Assembly (NCBI GenBank): GCA_002501485.1
Contig: DLTS01000061.1
Location: 1 to 30,367, forward strand
Length of the DNA stretch: 30,367 bases
Source: Acidimicrobiaceae bacterium UBA7830
GTDB lineage: Bacteria; Actinomycetota; Acidimicrobiia; Acidimicrobiales; Ilumatobacteraceae
Direction of reading: 5' to 3'
The position numbers and the translations under genes were made by a program. Within the stretch, counting starts at the first letter, position 1. Each line of letters begins with the position of its first letter. A model generated the notes under the pieces. It was not told the DNA's origin, did not search any database, and saw nothing but the letters and a program-made list of their open reading frames with translations. This document shows positions 25,011 through 30,367 of the stretch, piece after piece.

Positions 25011-26597
25011 CTATGTCACTTCAGCAACGAGAACGGATGGTACGTGAAGGTGGGTAATGGAAGGGGAGCGGCCAACGACATCGCTTGCCAACTCAAACGC
25101 GTCGTCCATCGTCGACGCAGGGGTAAATCCCATACGCCGAACTGCCGTGGGGTCACCTCCAACAATGATGACTTTGCCGGCCCACTGCTGTCCGTGGGCG
25201 CCCCAGTACCAGGCATAGAACGGGTGAACGCCGTGGTAGGCGTTGCCGGTTCGGTAGAGGTGGCGATACCACTCGTCTTCGGCGTACCGCTTTTCCCACT
25301 TATCTGACATGACAGCAGGGTCGGTGGTGTCGGCAAGAACTTCATCAAAGAAGTCGATGTAGCTCGGGTGATGAACAGGATGGAAATCTCGATACGTCGG
25401 GTGGGTCATGATGATGACGCCTCCTTCGCGGACGAGCGGTTTGTTGCGGTACATGTTGAACATGTAGCCAAGTCCCATACACATCACGAGAATCGGATTC
25501 ATGATTGATTCAGGGTTGTACGGACTGATGAATGGTACGCCGAGAGTCAAGATGTCGGTTTGACCTTCAACTTCGACGATGTGCTGGCGGTACACATCTT
25601 CAAGAGTCCGCTCATGGACGCTTTCGGTGAAACCTGCGTAGACGCCGGTCATCGAATACGGCGCCTCAATTCCATGAAAGATTTTCCGCGCAGCGCGCCG
25701 AGGCATGCGGTCTAACGTTTTCGCGGTTGCGAGGTAGGTCATTCGGTCGCGGGCCGTCCACTCCCATTCGCGTTTTGAGAGAAAATCGAATGGTGATGGA
25801 AATGCGTCGGTGTTGATCGTTGATTCGATTTGGAACACCTTCGGCCCGCTGTCACGCAGCACCTTTCCAAGGCGCCAAATCGAGTGATGAAGGGCGGAAT
25901 GATGTCGATCCATCAGGCTGCGGGTGTTCTGTAGAGATTCGGGGTTGTGGTGGTAGCTCAAGCATCGATACGAGGCCACCCCGGTGACGAGCGATTTCCA
26001 GCCGCCATCCATCGCAACCTGATTGACGTTTGCGTAGACGACGAGATCTGAATCAGCGACCCGACGGTTGATCTCAAGAACTTCGCCGTGATCGGTTTCT
26101 CCGAGGACTGCGAGATTTTCGGGGTCTTCTGCATCATGCTGATAGAGCGTTCCGTTGGGAGCGAAGGCATCAAAGATTCGATCACCGAGCACGTGACGTA
26201 GTTCGTAGTCGTGCATGCGACGGTGGAGGCCAAGCGCCGCAATGATGTGGACATCGTCGACTCCAGCCTCTGCGGCGAGGTCGAGTACCGCTTCGATAAT
26301 CCGTTGACGCGAGTCGGGACGACGCATCTTCGGTAGCGAGAGACTTGCGTCATCGAAGCAAATGGTGAGCTTCATATCGGCGTGAAGAAGGGCGCGAAGT
26401 GGCTCCATATCGAGAGGATTCTCAAGAGCATCACGAATCGCTGATTGTGGGTCTTCGAGACCTGGGAACGACTCTGCGGGGTAAATCACTCGGCTGCGGT
26501 CAGCCGGAAGTCGCTCGAGACTGAACCTTTCCCCATGCCAGAACAGCATTGGCGGCGTTGAGCGATCAACGTCTAAGACAAATCCGGGACGTGGCAT
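25011..26597 (-). CDS. Divergent LarA-like protein (nickel-pincer racemase/epimerase superfamily, DUF2088)
   Basis: A 528-residue relative of lactate racemase LarA (424 residues in L. plantarum). Conserved: Lys201 (GGWKSLVTG), equivalent to Lys184 that carries the pincer cofactor; His217, exactly 16 residues on, equivalent to nickel ligand His200; His125 (GLHRRM), equivalent to catalytic His108; Asp83, equivalent to Asp72. Not conserved: Val191 where the second catalytic His174 should be, and Leu86 in place of Arg75. It therefore probably binds the cofactor but does not racemise lactate. About 100 extra residues, with many Trp/Tyr/His (DEWYRHLYRT, HPFYAWYWGAHG), fill the C-terminal part. ATG 26597 overlaps the dehydrogenase stop (TAATG). 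Substrate unknown; context suggests a lipid alcohol, hydroxy acid or polyol. Confidence 0.8.
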   Translation of the reverse strand: MPRPGFVLDVDRSTPPMLFWHGERFSLERLPADRSRVIYPAESFPGLEDPQSAIRDALENPLDMEPLRALLHADMKLTICFDDASLSLPKMRRPDSRQRIIEAVLDLAAEAGVDDVHIIAALGLHRRMHDYELRHVLGDRIFDAFAPNGTLYQHDAEDPENLAVLGETDHGEVLEINRRVADSDLVVYANVNQVAMDGGWKSLVTGVASYRCLSYHHNPESLQNTRSLMDRHHSALHHSIWRLGKVLRDSGPKVFQIESTINTDAFPSPFDFLSKREWEWTARDRMTYLATAKTLDRMPRRAARKIFHGIEAPYSMTGVYAGFTESVHERTLEDVYRQHIVEVEGQTDILTLGVPFISPYNPESIMNPILVMCMGLGYMFNMYRNKPLVREGGVIIMTHPTYRDFHPVHHPSYIDFFDEVLADTTDPAVMSDKWEKRYAEDEWYRHLYRTGNAYHGVHPFYAWYWGAHGQQWAGKVIIVGGDPTAVRRMGFTPASTMDDAFELASDVVGRSPSITHLHVPSVLVAEVT

Positions 26598-27793
26598 TAG
26601 TGGTCCTCTCGTAGATCGAAAGCGATTTTTACGGCGCCGCGCCGTCCAGCGGAGGCGGCATGGGCGAGGGCCTCGACATGCTCGTCGAGGCGATAGGTGG
26701 CAGAGAGCAGTCGTTCAGCATCGATTCGTGCGGCGAGGGCAAGGGCAAGATCAAAGGTTCGCACATCGGCTCCATCGATGTGTTCGGTGCCATAGGTGTA
26801 TGCGCCGAGTAACGCAACCTCACGATGCCACAGAGGAGTGAGATCGAGTTTGGTGTCCCCGGGCATACCGAGTACGACAGCTGCACCTCGGGGGCGAGTG
26901 ATGTTGATTGACAGCGCAATCGATGCGCTGTCGCCAACGGCATTGATCGTTGCGTGTGCACCCGACGAGAGGCTCGCTCCAATGCGGTGGGCACCCGACA
27001 TACGACGCACAGCCCGCGAAAGTTCGTCGCCTGGAGCAACCACGTCAGCCCCAAGACCTTTTGCGAACCTCATTTGGTGGGGGTAACGAGCCCCAGCAAT
27101 AATCCGGGCATTCGGCAGTGCGCCACGAACGGCGGCGATGGCACCCAATCCCATTGTGCCTGCACCGAGAACGGCGATAATTGGCGAGTCGGTGTCGGTG
27201 AGATGGTGATTCGTGTGTTGCGTCGCAATGAGCGCAGCGTGAACAGAGCCAGCAAGGGGTTCAACCAGCACCGCCGTCTCATCTGAAATGTCATCAGGTA
27301 CCGGATGAAGTTGTGACTCGTGCGCCCAAAACCACGGTGCCCAGCCCCCTCCGGTTGAGCAGCAGAAGCCGGTTTGGATTCCTGGCTTCAGGTGTCCTCG
27401 AACCAGGTGGGCGTAGTCGTCTCCATCTGCGGGTGCTGCAGAATCCCATGGCGGCTCGGCGCCACGAGCGGCATGTCCGAGAACAGGTTCGATGACCACA
27501 CGCTGACCAGACTCAAGTTCCCCAACGATCTCATGACCGGGAATCAAAGGAAATGAGACGAAGTCTTCAAAGTAGGTGGAGGCATGGCCATCGATGAGTG
27601 CGAGATCTGAACCACAGATTCCGGCGAGTCGAGTGGTGACCTTCGACCAGCCAGCACCGGCTGGTTCAGGGGGGTCATCAACATTTCGTAAATGAATTGG
27701 TGCAATCCGAGCCGAGGCTTTTGGGTTCGTGGCAGAGAGCAGGCGAGCAGCACCGAATCGCCGAACATTGTGTTGAACTTGCAGCGCTCTCAT
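26597..27793 (-). CDS. Zinc-type medium-chain dehydrogenase/reductase
   Basis: A 398-residue MDR protein. Catalytic zinc ligands are in place: Cys60 (GICGSD), His87/Glu88 (PGHEIVG) and Glu178 (VEPL). The Rossmann motif is VLGAGTMGLG (208-217). The lobe that normally holds four cysteines for structural zinc (about 106-127) has none here: GHAARG, PPWDS and APADGDD occur in their place. It is followed by GIQTGFCCSTGGGW. The family oxidises alcohols or reduces carbonyls with NAD(P)H; the substrate is unknown. ATG 27793 overlaps the reductase/HAD stop by 4 nt and its own stop overlaps the LarA-like start by 1 nt, so the three are translationally coupled and probably act in one pathway. Confidence 0.88.
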   Translation of the reverse strand: MRALQVQHNVRRFGAARLLSATNPKASARIAPIHLRNVDDPPEPAGAGWSKVTTRLAGICGSDLALIDGHASTYFEDFVSFPLIPGHEIVGELESGQRVVIEPVLGHAARGAEPPWDSAAPADGDDYAHLVRGHLKPGIQTGFCCSTGGGWAPWFWAHESQLHPVPDDISDETAVLVEPLAGSVHAALIATQHTNHHLTDTDSPIIAVLGAGTMGLGAIAAVRGALPNARIIAGARYPHQMRFAKGLGADVVAPGDELSRAVRRMSGAHRIGASLSSGAHATINAVGDSASIALSINITRPRGAAVVLGMPGDTKLDLTPLWHREVALLGAYTYGTEHIDGADVRTFDLALALAARIDAERLLSATYRLDEHVEALAHAASAGRRGAVKIAFDLREDH

Positions 27794-30138
27794 GGGAACT
27801 GCCTCCGTTGTTCACGTTCTGATAACAGCGGGCCAATCGGAAGAAGATTCCGGGGGCCTCCCTTTGCCTTTGACCAATGTTCAACCAGCCATCCTCGTTT
27901 TCTCGCAATCGAAGCTAGGCGGGTTTCGGGATTCACTGCGACAGGAAAACCGACCGCTTCGAAGAGGGGCAGGTCGGAAGAAGAATCTGCATATGCCACA
28001 CATTCGTCGAGACGAAGATTCTCTGCATCGCAATAATCAGCCAGGATTTGCGCCCGAGCCTCGCCGGTGGGCGGCACGGTCGTCATCTCACCTGAGAGAG
28101 TGCCATCGGGCCGGACCGTCATCTCTGCTGCAACGATCTCATCAAAGAGGGGGCGCAAACCAGCAACGTTGAATGAAAGTGCGCCAGTGATGAGGATGGT
28201 GCGGTGGCCGGCAGCTCGGTGAGCCCTCACCCGCCGGATTCCCTCAGGGAAGCACTTTGAGACGACGAGTCCGGTGAGCATCGCCTCAACATCAGTGTCG
28301 ATTTGTTCAACTGGCGCATCTGCGTATCGACGGTAGAAGTGGCGCAAAAAGTCGGTGCGGTCGCGCCGATCCATTCGGAGTAGGCCGGGCGCCTCGGCAA
28401 GAGTGCGTGCAACATATTTGAGCCGTTCGCGTCCGTCGAGACGACGGGTGGCGAGCCATGAGTAGCTTTCGACAACGTTCGACGCAATGAGGGTGTTCTC
28501 GAGATCGAATGCGGCCACCTGACGTTTCGGGTCAAGTACCTGGCCGCGAAGGCGTGTCGTGCGGTCTGCCGTTTTGACTTTGCCGGGAGTGCTCTTCACC
28601 CGGGCGTGTTCGATAATTGACGGCAGGTGAATTTCGTGGACGTAGTGTGTCCAATCGATCACTCGTGGGTCGAAACAGAACGCCTCGCGGTCGGTATCGG
28701 GCATCTCATCCCATAGTTTCATGAGGTTGTCGACCTGATAGATCGCTTCGCATTCGGTGTAGAGGCCGTAGAGCTCGACGTATTCAAGGGCTCGCTCGAC
28801 TTCGAGACGCCGGGTCTCCAAGGTGGCAGCGAACTCGGCCTGGCGCCCGCGAAGCGGCAACATCTGCATTGTGTGTTCGGCACGTTCGATTGCGGTCTTC
28901 GCTCGAGATAACTGGGTCTGTACCTTGCCGCGGCCAGGGAATCGCCATTCAGGCACGACGATTGGTTGCCCGTCATTGTCATAGAGCGGGTTCTCGGTGA
29001 ACCAACTGCTCACGTGATTGACAAGAGTGCGATATTTCAGCGGATTGATTCCACCGGAGGCGACCTGTGTGATGGCCGGCGCGTTATCTGGGCCTGCTGC
29101 AGCAACTGCAATGATCGCAGCAACCACTATGTCAACCGGAATGACGTCGATGGTGCCTTCTGGAACGCCAGGGAATTCTTTGAGAAGCCCTCGTGCGTAG
29201 CTGATGATGACCGGTTCCGCCATACGAAAGCCGCGAATCCAACCGGGACGAGGTTCTGCCCATGCGGACTCGATAATTGACGGACGCACAATAGAGACAG
29301 GAACATTTCCTTTTGACTCAGTAAGCGCTTGTTCACCCAAGGCTTTTGTGAAGGCATACGCGTCAGGCCAACCGACTGAGGCCGCACGTGAACGCCCTGC
29401 ACCGACCAACTGATCTCGCACCCAGCGTTCGCGCAGCTGTTCTGTTTTTGCAGCAAGAGCGGGAGCGCCAGCTGCGCCAAGTTCGCTGCGAGCTCGTTTA
29501 CGAAACTCGGTGAGGCGTTTGGGCTGGCGTGATGAGGCCTCGGTATCGCCTTTGAGCCGCCGGGCAGACTCGACTTCGTCTTTCCACTCAAGTCCGATGG
29601 CGAATGGCCCCTCTGACACAAGTTCTTCGGGTGCTGTTCCTCGACGGTTGCCCGCCACGTAACAGGTTGACACTGCAACGAGGTGGGGAGTGATGTCCAA
29701 GTCGTTGCACAACTGCGCAATGCGGACGGGGCCAAGGAGGTTGATCTCAACTGCTTGGTCTAACGGAGAGTCGAATGAGACTGTTGCCGCTGAGTGAATA
29801 ATGGTGTCGGCGGTGGAAAAGATCATTCGGTCCTCATCAGAAAGGCCAAGTCCATCAGCGCTGACATCACCTGCGATCGTGGTAATTCTTCGCGCGCACA
29901 TGTCATCGAACGACTCGTCAGAGGTGGCGTGCTCTTCCCGCAGGCGGTCGAAGGCATCGTTGGCAAGAATTTCTCTCACCGTTCTGCGAGCAGCAGGGGT
30001 GCGTCGGCCGTTGCGAACGAGAAGGATGAGTTCGCAATCCGGTACGCCGCGAAGAAGACGTTCAACGAGAGCAGTACCGACAAAGCCGGTTGAACCGGTA
30101 ATCGCGATACGCCGTTTGGAGAGTGACTGTGCAATCAC
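27790..30138 (-). CDS. Fatty acyl-CoA reductase-like SDR fused to a HAD-IB hydrolase domain
   Basis: A 782-residue fusion. Residues about 10-400 are an extended SDR of the NAD_binding_4 (fatty acyl-CoA reductase) type: GSTGFVG (15-21), HSAATVSFD, VSTCYVAG (Ser157) and YAFTK (Tyr261, Lys265). Residues about 400-515 resemble the FAR C-terminal region (EYVELYGLYTECEAIYQVD, HYVHEIHLPSIIEHA). Residues about 540-760 are a HAD-IB domain: DLENT (545-549), ILITGA (Thr651) and YADSSSD (716-722). The usual DxDxT second Asp is Glu547, and the motif III Lys appears to be Arg695. The first part would reduce acyl-CoA to an aldehyde or alcohol; the HAD part could dephosphorylate something or be structural. 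Start GTG 30138. First gene of the operon, divergent from tetR. Confidence 0.85.
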   Translation of the reverse strand: MIAQSLSKRRIAITGSTGFVGTALVERLLRGVPDCELILLVRNGRRTPAARRTVREILANDAFDRLREEHATSDESFDDMCARRITTIAGDVSADGLGLSDEDRMIFSTADTIIHSAATVSFDSPLDQAVEINLLGPVRIAQLCNDLDITPHLVAVSTCYVAGNRRGTAPEELVSEGPFAIGLEWKDEVESARRLKGDTEASSRQPKRLTEFRKRARSELGAAGAPALAAKTEQLRERWVRDQLVGAGRSRAASVGWPDAYAFTKALGEQALTESKGNVPVSIVRPSIIESAWAEPRPGWIRGFRMAEPVIISYARGLLKEFPGVPEGTIDVIPVDIVVAAIIAVAAAGPDNAPAITQVASGGINPLKYRTLVNHVSSWFTENPLYDNDGQPIVVPEWRFPGRGKVQTQLSRAKTAIERAEHTMQMLPLRGRQAEFAATLETRRLEVERALEYVELYGLYTECEAIYQVDNLMKLWDEMPDTDREAFCFDPRVIDWTHYVHEIHLPSIIEHARVKSTPGKVKTADRTTRLRGQVLDPKRQVAAFDLENTLIASNVVESYSWLATRRLDGRERLKYVARTLAEAPGLLRMDRRDRTDFLRHFYRRYADAPVEQIDTDVEAMLTGLVVSKCFPEGIRRVRAHRAAGHRTILITGALSFNVAGLRPLFDEIVAAEMTVRPDGTLSGEMTTVPPTGEARAQILADYCDAENLRLDECVAYADSSSDLPLFEAVGFPVAVNPETRLASIARKRGWLVEHWSKAKGGPRNLLPIGPLLSEREQRRQFP

Positions 30139-30158
30139 ATCTATAGTTCTATCACGTC

Positions 30159-30174
30159 TCTACCATTTGGTAGA
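30159..30174. promoter_or_regulatory. Palindromic operator candidate between tetR and the lipid operon
   Basis: TCTACCATTTGGTAGA has perfect 7-bp arms around a 2-bp centre. It lies 21 bp from GTG 30138 and 21 bp from GTG 30196, the symmetric position for a TetR dimer that represses both its own gene and the operon. Confidence 0.7.
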
Positions 30175-30195
30175 CAAATCTGATACAACTTTTAT

Positions 30196-30367
30196 GTGGT
30201 CAACGGGTCAACCCGAATACGAATCCTCGACACGGCGCTCGATCTATTCGGTACGCGTGGCGTCGGGACTGTCTCACTCGATGACATTGCCGACGCAGTT
30301 GGTGTCCGTAAACAGACAGTTCTCTACTGGTTTAAGTCTCGAAGCGGACTCATCGATGCGGTGCTCG
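30196..30367 (+). CDS. TetR-family regulator, N-terminal part; runs off the window
   Basis: GTG 30196 opens a frame reading VNGSTRIRILDTALDLFG, then TRGVGTVSLDDIADAVG and VRKQTVLYWFKSRSGLIDAV, a textbook TetR helix-turn-helix (residues about 5-52). Only 57 codons are in the window; the ligand-binding domain is missing. An overlapping ATG at 30194 is out of frame. It diverges from the reductase/HAD gene, and the palindrome at 30159-30174 lies between, so it is the likely regulator of that operon; many TetR proteins in such a place respond to acyl-CoA or a lipid, which is inference here. Confidence 0.9.
   Translation, partial: MVNGSTRIRILDTALDLFGTRGVGTVSLDDIADAVGVRKQTVLYWFKSRSGLIDAVL

Noticed and set aside
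29127..29750. Long open frame (207 codons) on the minus strand within the reductase/HAD gene, in another frame
   Set aside because: The overlapping frame encodes clear SDR motifs; this one is low-complexity Ser/Arg-rich and is a shadow.
1..30367. Horizontal-transfer island or mobile element
   Set aside because: No transposase, integrase, tRNA, direct-repeat boundary or visible composition shift; content is core metabolism.

Overview
The window looks like a chromosomal segment of a free-living actinobacterium, most plausibly class Acidimicrobiia (Ilumatobacter-like or freshwater/marine relatives). The evidence is moderate GC with frequent GTG starts, an F420-type luciferase-like oxidoreductase of the Rv3520c kind, actinobacterial-style acyl-CoA metabolism genes, possible leaderless promoters (a TANNNT box 6-8 nt before the start codon) and a 6C small RNA, a family known from Actinobacteria. 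I see no phage, insertion sequence, CRISPR, tRNA or rRNA gene.

Layout. 1-551 (-): N-terminal part of an acyl-CoA synthetase, divergent from a rightward run at 667-6952: ACAD-fold flavin monooxygenase/dehydrogenase, nitroreductase, TypA/BipA, LarE, a PlsC-type acyltransferase and a DUF1295 membrane protein, mostly with short gaps or overlaps. 7031-8077 (+): F420-dependent oxidoreductase. 8162-12965 (-): LysR regulator, carboxyltransferase, citrate synthase and acyl-CoA dehydrogenase, read leftward. 12966-13299: a regulatory region with a large nested inverted repeat and, on the + strand, a 6C RNA. 13300-16264 (-): aconitase and a second nitroreductase. 16358-17224 (+): crotonase. 17345-23318 (+): gltB-gltD glutamate synthase. 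23394-23975 (+): LysM lipoprotein.

23989-30138 (-) is a tight four-gene operon: fatty-acyl-CoA reductase/HAD fusion, zinc-type dehydrogenase, a divergent LarA-like (nickel-pincer superfamily) protein and an acyltransferase. The junctions are a 4-nt overlap, a 1-nt overlap and a 5-nt gap. A TetR gene diverges at the window edge, and a perfect 7-bp-arm palindrome lies between the two.

How the parts fit. Citrate synthase, aconitase, acyl-CoA dehydrogenase, crotonase, carboxyltransferase and acyl-CoA synthetase describe a lipid/acyl-CoA to TCA-cycle economy, and GOGAT links 2-oxoglutarate to nitrogen assimilation. LarE (sulfur insertion for the nickel-pincer cofactor) and the LarA-like protein are in the same 30 kb but on opposite strands, which suggests this organism makes the cofactor and uses it in a lipid-linked pathway. 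That operon is the strongest candidate here for an undescribed system.
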